Below, piece after piece: positions 27,768 to 36,620 of a stretch of 64,000 nucleotides of DNA. The notes under the pieces were generated by a model, which saw nothing but the letters and a program-made list of their open reading frames with translations, made no database searches and was not told the origin of the DNA. The DNA is taken from contig JABJJN010000089.1 of assembly GCA_018660835.1 (NCBI GenBank), positions 62,001 to 126,000 of the forward strand, written 5' to 3'. Source of the DNA: Gemmatimonadota bacterium. GTDB lineage: Bacteria > Latescibacterota > UBA2968 > UBA8231. Every line of letters begins with the position of its first letter. Position 1 is the stretch's first letter. A program made the position numbers and the translations under genes.

Positions 27768-27803
27768 AGCCGGTGTGGGGTTGATCCCAACGCCGGCTTT
27801 TTT
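27768..27803 (+). terminator. Rho-independent terminator after the HMGL-like aldolase gene
   Basis: AGCCGG and CCGGCT-type arms (27768-27773 and 27793-27798) enclose an inner GGG...CCC pairing, followed by six T (27798-27803). It lies 35 bases after the aldolase stop, as expected for its terminator. Confidence 0.85.
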
Positions 27804-28041
27804 GTTAGAACCCCAGACTCGGTGAGTCATTTCGAGATATGACCGTCGCTGGTCACGGCACTCGATCGTGGCCAATTCCTCAGCTCCGGATGGACATGTG
27901 TTGTGTCGGCTGCGGTGCCGAAACCACACGCGAACGTCACCTGTCCAACCCAGTCTGCCAGCGCGCCTCAGAGAAGAAAGGACGGCACGATTCCTGCAGT
28001 TGCTGAGTCCCCCCAGCACAGCTACCTTGGAGAAATCACCA
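27804..28041 (+). other. Intergenic region before tandem coiled-coil genes
   Basis: With the terminator segment this makes about 308 bases between stop codon and next start. A frame is open through it into the next gene, but the translated stretch is arginine- and proline-rich and unlike the downstream protein, so I treat it as non-coding. GGAG at 28029-28032 serves the GTG start at 28042. Confidence 0.45.
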
Positions 28042-28284
28042 GTGACCGATCAGGACCAGTCTCAGATGACACGCGACGACGCCAATTTCCACATGGGTTT
28101 CACTTACCTGCAGGATAGCCTGCAAGAGGTCCGGCAGGACATTCGTGAGCTTCGGCTTGAAACGAATCGACGCTTCGAGGACATGTCGCAGCGAATGGAC
28201 CAGCGCTTCAGTCGCCATACCTCGATTCTGATCGCCACGACGGGTGCGATGACGGGTGCCATTATTGCCGCAATGAAGCTGTAG
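28042..28284 (+). CDS. Small tail-anchored coiled-coil protein, copy 1
   Basis: The 80-residue product consists of a polar N-terminus (TDQDQSQMTRDDANFHMGF), a heptad-patterned helix (residues about 20-58, LQEVRQDIRELRLETNRRFE) and one C-terminal hydrophobic segment (SILIATTGAMTGAIIAAMKL) ending in a lysine. The layout resembles small coiled-coil proteins with a C-terminal membrane anchor. The start is a GTG with GGAG nine bases upstream. It is a tandem paralogue of the next gene: they share the opening and the membrane segment almost unchanged. No function is known. Confidence 0.7.
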   Translation: MTDQDQSQMTRDDANFHMGFTYLQDSLQEVRQDIRELRLETNRRFEDMSQRMDQRFSRHTSILIATTGAMTGAIIAAMKL

Positions 28285-28288
28285 TCCG

Positions 28289-28552
28289 ATGGCCGATCAG
28301 GATCAATCTCAGATGACACGCGACGACGCCAGCATGCGCTTGGGCTTCACCTACCTGCGGGATGGTTTGCGGGATGTCCGCCAGGACATTCGCGATCTTA
28401 GGCTTGAAACCAATCGATGTTTCGAAGAGACAGGTCGTCGCTTCGACGACATGACACAGCGAATCGATCAGCGCTTCAGCCGCCAGACCTCGATTCTGAT
28501 CGCGATAACGGGTGCCATGACGGGCACCATTCTCGCCGCGGTGAAGCTGTAG
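28289..28552 (+). CDS. Small tail-anchored coiled-coil protein, copy 2
   Basis: The 87-residue tandem paralogue of the preceding gene begins four bases after its stop. The N-terminal DQDQSQMTRDDAS and C-terminal SILIAITGAMTGTILAAVKL are nearly identical to copy 1. The coiled coil carries a seven-residue insertion (EETGRRFDD region), exactly one heptad, so the register is kept. It has no visible SD of its own, which suggests translational coupling. Confidence 0.75.
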   Translation: MADQDQSQMTRDDASMRLGFTYLRDGLRDVRQDIRDLRLETNRCFEETGRRFDDMTQRIDQRFSRQTSILIAITGAMTGTILAAVKL

Positions 28553-28874
28553 AACACACTAGCTAGGCATCACGTCGACGTGATATGACAAAGAGGCGAG
28601 AGCACAAAGCTCCCGCCTCCGGTCGAAACCCGACCTCATCAGTCCACCACAACCTGAGCGGTGCTGTTCAGCCGCTATGTCGCAGACCCTCGCAGGCCGT
28701 TAACCGTCGAGTGCCCGGGCTCCAGATCGGCCCAATCCCGCCTGAATCGTATGCCCGATTCGCGGTATGGACTCACAGCGACGGTATCTGCCACGGTGGA
28801 ATGTTGTCAACAGCAAACAGGGCGTCCATGTTCGACGCTGGTCGGACGCGTGTTCAGACCTGCCGCCCTCTGCT
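28553..28874. other. Convergent intergenic region with two inverted repeats
   Basis: About 320 bases between convergent genes, with no supported gene. It holds a perfect 12-base palindrome (CACGTCGACGTG, 28571-28582) and, ten bases on, a hairpin of 11 pairs with one mismatch and loop ACAAA (28593-28619). The hairpin could end transcription from the coiled-coil pair, although no T run follows it. Confidence 0.55.
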
Positions 28875-29882
28875 TCAGCCGCCCACCTGCATCACATCAA
28901 CCCAGCCGCCTGACTCAGCCGACGCGTAACACGCATCCATCACGGCAACGGCATTCACCGCACACAGCAGATCAGCTGCCAGCTCGTCGCTGCTGAGTTC
29001 ACCCCGAATCGCCGCCACGAGACGATCTACCGTCGTCGGTCGTGCCTCACCATCTACGACGACCGTCGTATCCTCTCCTGGCGCCGTGGCGAGCATGCCT
29101 TTGTCGGGATGTTCGAAGATCGTGCCTTCACTGCCGGTGATCTCGAAACCACTCATTCCGCCGGTCTGCACCCATGAGGCTTCCACTGTACCCAGGGTGC
29201 CATTGGCGAATCGCAGCCAGGCGATACCGTGGTCGTCAACATCCGGATAGATACCAGCCGCATTGCCGATCGTCGCCATCACCTTCTCAACAGGGCCAAG
29301 AACACTGATCAGCCGGTGCACGGCATGTGTGCCCATATCCATGAACGCGCCACCACCTGCCAGATCAGGTTGGGTAAACCAGTTCACATCGGGCGAATCG
29401 AACCAGCGCCCGTAGGCGGCGTGGTGTGCATTGCGATAACGCGCGTGGGTGATCTTTCCGAGCTTGCCACTGGCGACGTGCGCGATGACACCCTGCATCT
29501 GCGCCGTGAAGGGCTGGAAATAGCCCATGTGCACGATCGTCTTGTGCTTCTGAATGAGGGCGTGCAAGTCCACTGCATCCTTGGCCGACGTGGTAAATGG
29601 CTTTTCGCAGAAAATCGGCTTGCCCACGGGCACCGCCGCCTGCAGCAAGGGCACATGCTGGGTGTTCGCCGAACAGATGATGAAACCATCCACGTCATCT
29701 CGCGCCAACGTCGCTTCCAGATCGCCGCTGTATTCGGCACCCGCATCGTCGGCGTAGCGCTGGCCACGATCGGCTACATCGTCATAGATAACGGTGACAT
29801 TGCGGTCATCGTTGTCGGCTATGTTCTTCAGGAATCCTTTGGTGTGTACATGTGCTGCGGACAGCAGGCCAAGACGGACCAT
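28875..29882 (-). CDS. Gfo/Idh/MocA family oxidoreductase, second copy
   Basis: A 335-residue NAD(P)-dependent dehydrogenase. The N-terminus (VRLGLLSAAHVHTKGFLKN) is a variant Rossmann start with the H-x-H seen in a subset of sugar dehydrogenases, and IFCEKPFTTSAKDA is the catalytic EKP motif. The C-terminal domain has GGGAFMDMGTHAVHRLI with the conserved Gly-His of the active site. AAGGAG lies seven bases before the ATG. It stands alone, divergent from the antiporter gene; the substrate is not predictable. Confidence 0.9.
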   Translation of the reverse strand: MVRLGLLSAAHVHTKGFLKNIADNDDRNVTVIYDDVADRGQRYADDAGAEYSGDLEATLARDDVDGFIICSANTQHVPLLQAAVPVGKPIFCEKPFTTSAKDAVDLHALIQKHKTIVHMGYFQPFTAQMQGVIAHVASGKLGKITHARYRNAHHAAYGRWFDSPDVNWFTQPDLAGGGAFMDMGTHAVHRLISVLGPVEKVMATIGNAAGIYPDVDDHGIAWLRFANGTLGTVEASWVQTGGMSGFEITGSEGTIFEHPDKGMLATAPGEDTTVVVDGEARPTTVDRLVAAIRGELSSDELAADLLCAVNAVAVMDACYASAESGGWVDVMQVGG

Positions 29883-29984
29883 TCTCTCTCTCCTTCTGAA
29901 GTTTGATTGTCTTTGACTTCAAGATCCGGCAGGAGCTTCCTGTCGTCCACACCTGGCGCCAAACCTCTATAACGGGACATCTCC

Positions 29985-31967
29985 TTGGGCATCGCTGCTG
30001 ACATCATCCTCATCGTCGTCGCGTCGCTGGTCTTTGGTGCCATCGCGCACCGACTACAGCAACCGGTCATCCTCGGATATATCGTCGCCGGTGTTTTTCT
30101 GGGGCCGTCCGTCACCGGCAACGTGCACGATGTGCATGAACTGGAGTTTCTCGCCGAAATCGGCGTCGCCTTGCTCCTGTTCGCCATCGGCCTCGAATTC
30201 TCCTTCGGCGAACTCAAACCCGTGCGCCGCATCGCCCTCATCGGCACGCCCCTGCAGCTGTTGTTGAGCATGGCCTGGGGCTACGGTGTCGCCCGCTGGA
30301 TGGGGATGGAATCGCTGCAGGCGGTGTGGTTCGGCGGCATGATCTCCATCTCCAGCACCATGGTCCTGTTGCGTACGCTCATGAGCCAGGGGTGGATGGG
30401 CACCCTGTCGAGCCGCCTCATGATCGGCATGCTCATCGTGCAGGATCTGGCTGTTGTGCCTCTGCTGATCGTGTTGCCCGGTCTTTCACAACCGGATGTG
30501 GGTCTGGCACAGTTGGGGATTGCTGGGCTGAAGGCCGCCGTCTTCCTCATCCTCATGATCGTCGTCGGCGTCCGCCTTATTCCGGCGATCCTGCGCGCCA
30601 TCGCCGGCTGGAATTCGCGCGAACTGTTTCTGCTCACCGTCACCGCCCTCGGCCTGGGGATCGGCTACGGCACATATCTGTTCGGCCTCTCCTTCGCCTT
30701 CGGTGCTTTCGTCGCCGGCATGGTCCTGTCCGAATCCGACTACGGCCACCAGGCCCTCAGCGACATCATCCCCCTGCGTGACCTGTTCGGTCTCCTGTTT
30801 TTCGCCTCCGTGGGCATGCTCCTCGACCCGGGTTGGCTTGTCGACAATATCACCGAGGTCGCCATCGCCGTAGGACTCATCGCCATCGGTAAAAGTGTCA
30901 TCTTCGCCGGCATCAGCCGTCTCTTCGGCTATGGCAATGTCATCCCCTTCGCCGCAGGACTGGGCCTGTTCCAGGTTGGCGAATTTTCCTTCGTCCTGGC
31001 CCGTGTCGGTCGCGAGTCAGGAGCCATTGACGACCACCTGTTCTCGCTGGTTCTGGCTGTCGCCCTCGTGACGATGTTTATCACCCCCCTTGCGACGCGA
31101 CTCACAGCACCCCTCTACAGACTACTGCAGCGCCAGAGCGCGTCTGATCCATTGGCGACAGTGAATCTGCCAGTCGACGGCCTGCATGATCACGTCATCA
31201 TCGCCGGGGGTGGCCGAGTGGGCCAGCACATTGCCGCCATCCTGCAGCGACTCGACATCCGTTTTGTCATGATCGAGTTGAACCACGTGCGCCTTGAACA
31301 GTGTCAGGAAGCGGGCCTGCCTGCCATCTATGGCGATGCCAGCCAGGCAGTGGTCCTCGAGGCGGCGGGCATTCATGCGGCGCGGCTGCTCATGGTGACC
31401 TTGCCGAATGCGGTCTTGGCCCTGCAGATCACGGGCGCCGCCCGTCAGGTCAATGACGACATCCACATCATCGCTCGCGCTGCCGACATCGATCAGATCC
31501 GCGATCTGCACGAAAAGGGTGCCTTCGAGGCGATCCAGCCGGAATTCGAGGCGAGTCTCGAGTTCCTGCGCCAGGCCCTTATCCATCTCGACTTCCTGCC
31601 CGGCCAGGTTGAGCGCTTCACCGATACCGTCCGCCACGAGCTCTATTCGCCCTTGTACACGGAGGGCGACGCGCGGGCCGTCGAGGAATTGCTCGCCACA
31701 AATGGCCTGGAACTGGCGTGGATCGAGTTACCCCCCCACAGCCCGTGTGTCGGTCACAGCATCGGCGAACTCTCCCTGCGAACTCGGACCGGAGCTTCCG
31801 TCGTCGCTATTCTGCGTGACGGTGCGAGCCACAGGAATCCCGGGCCCGAATTCCGCTTCGAAGCAGGTGATCGTGTAGGAATCGTCGGCGACCCTGATCA
31901 GGATCACGACTTTGCGCGACTCGCCGCACCACCAGTATCTGACGTTGACACTGACACCAGCGCCTGA
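29985..31967 (+). CDS. Monovalent cation:proton antiporter, CPA2/Kef type, with TrkA-N and TrkA-C domains
   Basis: A membrane K+ or Na+/H+ exchanger of 660 residues. About 12-13 membrane helices occupy residues 1-385, with the family motifs GYIVAGVFLGP and LFAIGLEFSF. Next comes a cytosolic TrkA-N domain (about 405-520, IIAGGGRVGQHIAAIL then FVMIELNHVRLEQC and PAIYGDASQ) that binds nucleotide, and a C-terminal TrkA-C domain (about 565-650, FRFEAGDRVGIVGDP). This is the KefB/YbaL layout. The start codon is TTG at 29985 with GGGA seven bases upstream; nothing better lies before the first helix. It is followed closely by a flippase-like gene. Confidence 0.88.
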   Translation: MGIAADIILIVVASLVFGAIAHRLQQPVILGYIVAGVFLGPSVTGNVHDVHELEFLAEIGVALLLFAIGLEFSFGELKPVRRIALIGTPLQLLLSMAWGYGVARWMGMESLQAVWFGGMISISSTMVLLRTLMSQGWMGTLSSRLMIGMLIVQDLAVVPLLIVLPGLSQPDVGLAQLGIAGLKAAVFLILMIVVGVRLIPAILRAIAGWNSRELFLLTVTALGLGIGYGTYLFGLSFAFGAFVAGMVLSESDYGHQALSDIIPLRDLFGLLFFASVGMLLDPGWLVDNITEVAIAVGLIAIGKSVIFAGISRLFGYGNVIPFAAGLGLFQVGEFSFVLARVGRESGAIDDHLFSLVLAVALVTMFITPLATRLTAPLYRLLQRQSASDPLATVNLPVDGLHDHVIIAGGGRVGQHIAAILQRLDIRFVMIELNHVRLEQCQEAGLPAIYGDASQAVVLEAAGIHAARLLMVTLPNAVLALQITGAARQVNDDIHIIARAADIDQIRDLHEKGAFEAIQPEFEASLEFLRQALIHLDFLPGQVERFTDTVRHELYSPLYTEGDARAVEELLATNGLELAWIELPPHSPCVGHSIGELSLRTRTGASVVAILRDGASHRNPGPEFRFEAGDRVGIVGDPDQDHDFARLAAPPVSDVDTDTSA

Positions 31968-32015
31968 GCATTGCAGCCAACCACGCCCGGCACCACGCAA
32001 GACCCAGCTCTGTCC

Positions 32016-33320
32016 ATGCGCAGTCTCTACGTACTGTTTTTCCCTCTCGCCATGTCGGGCGCTTTCTTCCCGATCGCGCGCCCCATCGTTTCAGCAGCAC
32101 TGGCGCGCACGCAAGATCCGGAGTTGGCCCTCGCTGCGTTCTCTGTTCTGCTCAGCCTCACGACACCACTGATCTCACCCCTGTTCAGCATACGTCAGAT
32201 CGTCACCGCCCTGTGTGTCGATGCCGACATGGTACGCAGACTAGGACGTGTTGTGTTGGTCCTCGGTGGTGTCGCCACCATCCCTCTACTGGTCCTGTCG
32301 ATTCCGTCGAACTTCCTCGCCTTCACCGAGCAGATTCTTGGGATCCCTCATGCCATCGCTGCCCTTGGCCCACCGGCGATGTGGCTGATGGCCACCTCAC
32401 CATTGCTGACCATCGGCCGCGCCTACTATCAGGGGGTTCTGGTCAGTTTCGATCACGCCAATCCGATTGGGCTCGGCGCGCTCTTCTATCTGGCTGCTTC
32501 GACCCTTGGCGTCTTTGGTGCCGTGTATGTGAAGATCCCAGGCGCCGTCGCCGCCGCTGTGGCGCTGCTGGCGGGAAATGCGGTCTACGTCCTCACCGTC
32601 TGGTGGCCCACGCGCCGACTACGGCAGGGCGACCACCCACGCATGCCGCACCGCGTCGACGATTTCGCTGAAGAGAAACGCTCCACTCGCTACATCCTGA
32701 GCTTGTATCGCCCCCTGGCAGTCTCCGCCGGCCTGTCCGCCTGCCTGGAGCCGGTGATTCAAGCGGCCATGGCGCGCACACCGGAGACGATGACGTCTCT
32801 TGCCGCCTACCCCGTCTGTATCTCGGTGATCTGGCTCATGCGGACCCATCTGTGGAATGCGCAGCAGGTCGTGATCGCACGTGTGAAGGATCCCGTCAGC
32901 TATGTCGCCGTGCGCCGCTGGATGTTGTCATTGAGTCTCGGCACGACCGCCTTGCTGGCGATTTTCCTCTGGCCCACAGCGGGAGATTGGTTCTTCGGTG
33001 ACGTCATCGGCCTGACCGGGCAAGTTCGCGACTACGCCTGGCAGGGATACGCACTGTTGGTCGTCGTCCCCTTCATGCAAGGTTGGCGATCCCTCTACTC
33101 GGGTACCCTCGTGGCCCTCGGGACGACTCGACGCATCCAGACCGCCGCCGTTGCCAAGGCGATCGTGCTGGTTGCGGCCCTCGTCATGGGCGTCGTAGAC
33201 GGTCGGCTTGCAGGAATCTTCGTCGCCGTCGGTGCGCTGTTGCTGGCTGAACTCACAGAGGTGCTATCCCTGCAAATCGCCGTGCGTCGAAGCTGGGCCC
33301 GGTGGACCCAAGCCGCATGA
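32016..33320 (+). CDS. Polytopic membrane protein, MATE/flippase-like
   Basis: A roughly 434-residue integral membrane protein with about 12 hydrophobic helices arranged as two similar halves with a polar loop in the middle (WWPTRRLRQGDHPRMPHRVDDF), resembling MATE and polysaccharide-flippase transporters. I do not see a signature that fixes the substrate. ATG 32016 begins directly at the first helix (SLYVLFFPLAMSGAFFPIAR); a TTG at 31971 would add 15 residues, and neither has a clear SD. It begins 48 bases after the Kef-type antiporter and runs convergent to the aldo/keto reductase. Confidence 0.65.
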   Translation: MRSLYVLFFPLAMSGAFFPIARPIVSAALARTQDPELALAAFSVLLSLTTPLISPLFSIRQIVTALCVDADMVRRLGRVVLVLGGVATIPLLVLSIPSNFLAFTEQILGIPHAIAALGPPAMWLMATSPLLTIGRAYYQGVLVSFDHANPIGLGALFYLAASTLGVFGAVYVKIPGAVAAAVALLAGNAVYVLTVWWPTRRLRQGDHPRMPHRVDDFAEEKRSTRYILSLYRPLAVSAGLSACLEPVIQAAMARTPETMTSLAAYPVCISVIWLMRTHLWNAQQVVIARVKDPVSYVAVRRWMLSLSLGTTALLAIFLWPTAGDWFFGDVIGLTGQVRDYAWQGYALLVVVPFMQGWRSLYSGTLVALGTTRRIQTAAVAKAIVLVAALVMGVVDGRLAGIFVAVGALLLAELTEVLSLQIAVRRSWARWTQAA

Positions 33321-33326
33321 GCCGCC

Positions 33327-34328
33327 TCACGCGTCGGCGAGAATGTCGTCGATGCGTTGCAGTTCCTCATCCGTGAAGTCGGGCGCTGACAAGGCACCCA
33401 CATTCTCTTCGATCTGCTCCGGGCGACTGGCTCCAATCAGTGCCGTCGTCACCTCTTCCCAACGCAGCACCCACGCCAGGGCCATCTGCGCCAGCGTCTG
33501 GCCACGTTCCTGGGCGACGTCATGCAACTGACGCAGTTGCGCCACCTTCTCCTGTGTCACGGCGGCCTCCTGCAACGATCCGTGCGCACTGGCGGCGCGC
33601 GAATCCTGTGGAATGCCATCCAGATAGCGACTGGTGAGCAAACCTTGAGACAAGGGGCAGAAAGCGATGCAGCCAATCCCGAGTTCGGCGAGTGAGTCCA
33701 GCAGCCCGTCCTCCACACGCCGATTGAGCATGCTGTACGAAGGCTGATGGATCAGGCAAGGTGTACCGAGATTCCGCAGGATCGCCGCTGCCGCCCGCGT
33801 GCGCTCGGGATCGTACGACGAGATGCCCACATACAACGCCTTCCCCTGGCGCACGATGTGATCGAGGGCACCCATCGTTTCTTCCAGAGGCGTCTCTGGA
33901 TCCGGGCGGTGATGGTAGTAAATATCCACATAATCCAGACCCATACGCTGCAGACTCTGGTCGAGACTGGCGATCAAATACTTGCGCGAACCAAGGTCGC
34001 CGTAGGGGCCAGGCCACATGTCCCAGCCCGCCTTGGAAGAGATGATCAGCTCATCGCGATGCGACGCCAGATCCTTGGCTAGAATCTTGCCGAAACTCTC
34101 TTCCGCCGAGCCCGGTGGTGGACCGTAGTTGTTGGCCAGATCGAAGTGCGTGATGCCCAGATCGAAGGCACGTTGCACCATCGCCGTCGCCGTGTCGAAG
34201 TCGGCGACACCGCCGAAGTTGTGCCACAACCCGAGCGACAGGGCCGGCAGATCCAGCCCACTGCGACCACAGCGATTGTAGGTCATGTCGTCGTAACGGC
34301 CTGAACCTGCCTGCCATCCCGTACTCAT
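33327..34328 (-). CDS. Aldo/keto reductase, YghZ (AKR14) type
   Basis: An NADPH-dependent aldehyde/ketone reductase of 333 residues, highly similar in wording to E. coli YghZ, which reduces L-glyceraldehyde-3-phosphate and methylglyoxal. The GRSGLDLPALSLGLWHNFGG opening, HFDLANNYGPPPGSAEESFG (with catalytic Asp and Tyr), SSKAGWDMWPGPYGD (Lys), YVDIYYHHRPDPETP (His) and the C-terminal ALIGASRPEQIEENV NADPH site are all intact. GGAG lies five bases before ATG 34328. Probably cytosolic detoxification; a regulatory relative of K+ channel beta subunits is less likely. Confidence 0.92.
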   Translation of the reverse strand: MSTGWQAGSGRYDDMTYNRCGRSGLDLPALSLGLWHNFGGVADFDTATAMVQRAFDLGITHFDLANNYGPPPGSAEESFGKILAKDLASHRDELIISSKAGWDMWPGPYGDLGSRKYLIASLDQSLQRMGLDYVDIYYHHRPDPETPLEETMGALDHIVRQGKALYVGISSYDPERTRAAAAILRNLGTPCLIHQPSYSMLNRRVEDGLLDSLAELGIGCIAFCPLSQGLLTSRYLDGIPQDSRAASAHGSLQEAAVTQEKVAQLRQLHDVAQERGQTLAQMALAWVLRWEEVTTALIGASRPEQIEENVGALSAPDFTDEELQRIDDILADA

Positions 34329-34369
34329 ATTGTCTCCATTGCCCTTTGATTCATTGCTGATTTTTCGCC

Positions 34370-35527
34370 CTATCCACGCTTTGTCGCCTTCAAGATGACG
34401 AACTTCGGATTGCTGGCAATGATCTCACCATTTCCAAACAAGCGTCGCAGCTTCGTGTGATACCCCAGATGGCGATTGCCGACGACCCACAGAGACCCAC
34501 CAGGTTGCAGCACCTTGCGTGCTTGCTGAAACATGCGCCACGACACCGCGTCGCCGACGATCTGTTGCTGATGGAAGGGTGGATTGCACAGGATCAGATC
34601 CGCCGTATCGGCTGCCACCCCGCCGAGACCATCCGTCCAATGGAAGGTGATGTCACGCTCGTCGTCGAAGGCGGCCGCCACATTCTCACGCGCCGAAGCA
34701 ATGGCCATGGCCGACTCATCCGTGAAAACGAGGGCCGCCTGCCGATGGTGGCGGCCGGCGACGATACCGAGCACACCATTGCCGCACCCCAGATCGACGA
34801 TGCACCGTGCCTGTGGTGAACGCGGCAGATGCTCCAGCAGGAATCGCGTCCCCACGTCGAGCTGTTCACGTGAGAACAAGGCCGCGTGATTCGACAGCTC
34901 AAGCTTCGTGTCATCCAGGCGATATTGTGTTGGCTTGGGATTGGTCGGCACATCCAGCGTCGCATCGAGTGTGCAATGGATGAGTCGCGCCTTGCGCCGC
35001 GCCAGCGACGTGCGCGTCGGGCCGATGAAGCGTTCGCACAACTGCAGCGTCGATGTGTGGATCTGCTTCACCATGCCCGCACCGACAATCACCGTGTCCG
35101 GCCTCAGATGTGGACGCAGCCGCTGCAGCTGATCCTCCAGCAGGGCAAGACTCCTCGGCACCTTGAACAGCAGCGCATCGAAAGGCGCTGGCTCCGCCAG
35201 AGGATCCAGCATCGCCACACCATCTACGTCGATCTCGTTTGCCTCGAGATTCGCACGAGTACCGGCATGCGCAAGCCACGAGTCCGACTGCATCTGCACG
35301 GCCCACGGAGCGCTCGACGCCCCAGCCAACGCCACAGTCAGCGCCCCGAAGCCATCATTCACGACCAGCCCCGATCCGCCTGCCACACCCAACTCCGTCA
35401 GATGATTCAGCACATACTCATCTGCCGCATCCCAGGCGCGTAACATCTCGCGCGCCAGCCGTGGATACCGGTCGAGGGTGAATTCCCCCTGGCCGACGCT
35501 GAGCAGTCGGTCGGTTTCCTCAACCAT
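34370..35527 (-). CDS. rlmG: 23S rRNA (guanine-N2)-methyltransferase RlmG
   Basis: It would methylate N2 of G1835 (E. coli numbering) in helix 67-68 of 23S rRNA. The 385-residue length fits RlmG (378 in E. coli) and includes the duplicated, catalytically dead N-terminal methyltransferase half plus the active C-terminal half. The latter has the SAM motif IVDLGCGNGVLGIVAG and the catalytic ILCNPPFHQQ (NPPF). The ending VGNRHLGYHTKLRRLFG then FVILKATK matches the family closely. Close kin RsmC shares the fold but is shorter and diverges at this C-terminus. GAGG lies seven bases before ATG 35527. It follows the UxuA-like gene by 20 bases. Confidence 0.88.
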   Translation of the reverse strand: MVEETDRLLSVGQGEFTLDRYPRLAREMLRAWDAADEYVLNHLTELGVAGGSGLVVNDGFGALTVALAGASSAPWAVQMQSDSWLAHAGTRANLEANEIDVDGVAMLDPLAEPAPFDALLFKVPRSLALLEDQLQRLRPHLRPDTVIVGAGMVKQIHTSTLQLCERFIGPTRTSLARRKARLIHCTLDATLDVPTNPKPTQYRLDDTKLELSNHAALFSREQLDVGTRFLLEHLPRSPQARCIVDLGCGNGVLGIVAGRHHRQAALVFTDESAMAIASARENVAAAFDDERDITFHWTDGLGGVAADTADLILCNPPFHQQQIVGDAVSWRMFQQARKVLQPGGSLWVVGNRHLGYHTKLRRLFGNGEIIASNPKFVILKATKRG

Positions 35528-35547
35528 GGGATCGCCTCACGAGCACC

Positions 35548-36537
35548 TCATGCATCCGCCACAACCGGTTCGCTATACACCGCCTGCTGCAGCCCCTTGA
35601 TGTAGCCCACCGCAAAGAGCCGAGCGAGACGCAGTTCGTCATCGAAGGACTCATCGCCCATGCGCGGATAGTGATCGGGACGGCAGACGCCATCGAAACC
35701 CACATCACGATAGGCACGCAGACATTCCGCCAGATCATGCTGGCCATCGTCGTGAAAGGCTTCCTGGAAATTGTCCGGTGTCCCGCGCACATCACGCAGA
35801 TGCACGAAGTGGATCTTTCCCTGGCCACCGAAGTGCCGGATCGCCGCGGGCAGATCATCCGTCATGAGACCAAAGTTCCCCTGGCACAAGCCGATCCCAT
35901 TCATCGGACTGGGCACCATGTCGAGCATGCGCTGATAGTTGTCGAGACTGCTCATGATACGCGCCACACCGCGGATCGGCGACAGCGGTGGGTCATCGGG
36001 ATGCATCGCCATCTTCACGCCCGCCTCTTCTGCCACGGGCACCGTGCGCTCGAGGAAATACTGCAGATTCTCCCACTGTTCTTCCTCGCTGACCACACCG
36101 TATTCGGTGAGTCCCTCCTCCACCTGCGATAGATCAAAGCCACTCACCGTCGCACCCGCCCGGGTAGGCAGCGCCCGCGACGTACGCATCACTCCAAGGA
36201 TCGGCATCCACATACTGCACCATACGGGGATTCCCAACTTGCCCATATTGCGCAGCATCTGACATACGACGTCGATCTCTTCATCACGGCCCGGCAGAGC
36301 GAGTTTGATCTTCTCCATCGCCGGTCGACCCTCGATAACAGCCAGTTCGAATCCGAGGTCTTCGTATGCCTGCTTCCGTTTGGTCAGCGATGCCAGGGAC
36401 CATGGCTGCTCGTCTTCGGGAGCGCCCTCGACAGGCTGCAGCGTCTGGTGACTGACGGCATACTCCACGCCACACTGTTTCATCAATGTGAGTGCCAGAC
36501 TCGGTTCATTTGGGATGCTCAAACCGATCTTCATCAT
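35548..36537 (-). CDS. Mannonate dehydratase (UxuA)-like TIM-barrel protein
   Basis: A 330-residue xylose-isomerase-like barrel with UxuA wording: GVKMAMHPDDPPLSPIRGVARI (metal-site His and Asp), LCQGNFGLMTDD (UxuA CQGN/CLGN signature), GKIHFVHLRDVRGT and GVCRPDHYPRMGDE. UxuA removes water from D-mannonate to give 2-keto-3-deoxygluconate, a step of glucuronate breakdown, which fits a bacterium that also has a uronate-type polysaccharide lyase. Many relatives in these phyla are less certain, so the specificity is not secure. ATG 36537 is chosen from GAGGAG eight bases upstream. It is divergent from the peroxiredoxin gene. Confidence 0.82.
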   Translation of the reverse strand: MMKIGLSIPNEPSLALTLMKQCGVEYAVSHQTLQPVEGAPEDEQPWSLASLTKRKQAYEDLGFELAVIEGRPAMEKIKLALPGRDEEIDVVCQMLRNMGKLGIPVWCSMWMPILGVMRTSRALPTRAGATVSGFDLSQVEEGLTEYGVVSEEEQWENLQYFLERTVPVAEEAGVKMAMHPDDPPLSPIRGVARIMSSLDNYQRMLDMVPSPMNGIGLCQGNFGLMTDDLPAAIRHFGGQGKIHFVHLRDVRGTPDNFQEAFHDDGQHDLAECLRAYRDVGFDGVCRPDHYPRMGDESFDDELRLARLFAVGYIKGLQQAVYSEPVVADA

Positions 36538-36565
36538 GGGAGCCACTCCTCGGTGTGGGTACTGG

Positions 36566-36594
36566 TTGTCGCTACGGATGATCAGGCTTACTAT
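36566..36594 (+). promoter_or_regulatory. Candidate sigma-70-type promoter for the peroxiredoxin gene
   Basis: TTGTCG (36566-36571), 17 bases, TACTAT (36589-36594), ending 26 bases before the ATG. Four of six -35 bases and four of six -10 bases match consensus. The terminator at 37074 would make this a one-gene transcript. Confidence 0.45.
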
Positions 36595-36620
36595 CGTCTC
36601 CTTCAAAGGAGAATCATTTT

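Noticed and set aside
27868..28041. Extension of the first coiled-coil gene upstream to 27868
   Set aside because: The extra 58 residues are Arg/Pro-rich and unlike the paralogous copy 2; a GTG with SD lies at 28042.
28593..28619. Rho-independent terminator after the coiled-coil pair
   Set aside because: Stem is good but no T run follows; left as an unassigned hairpin.
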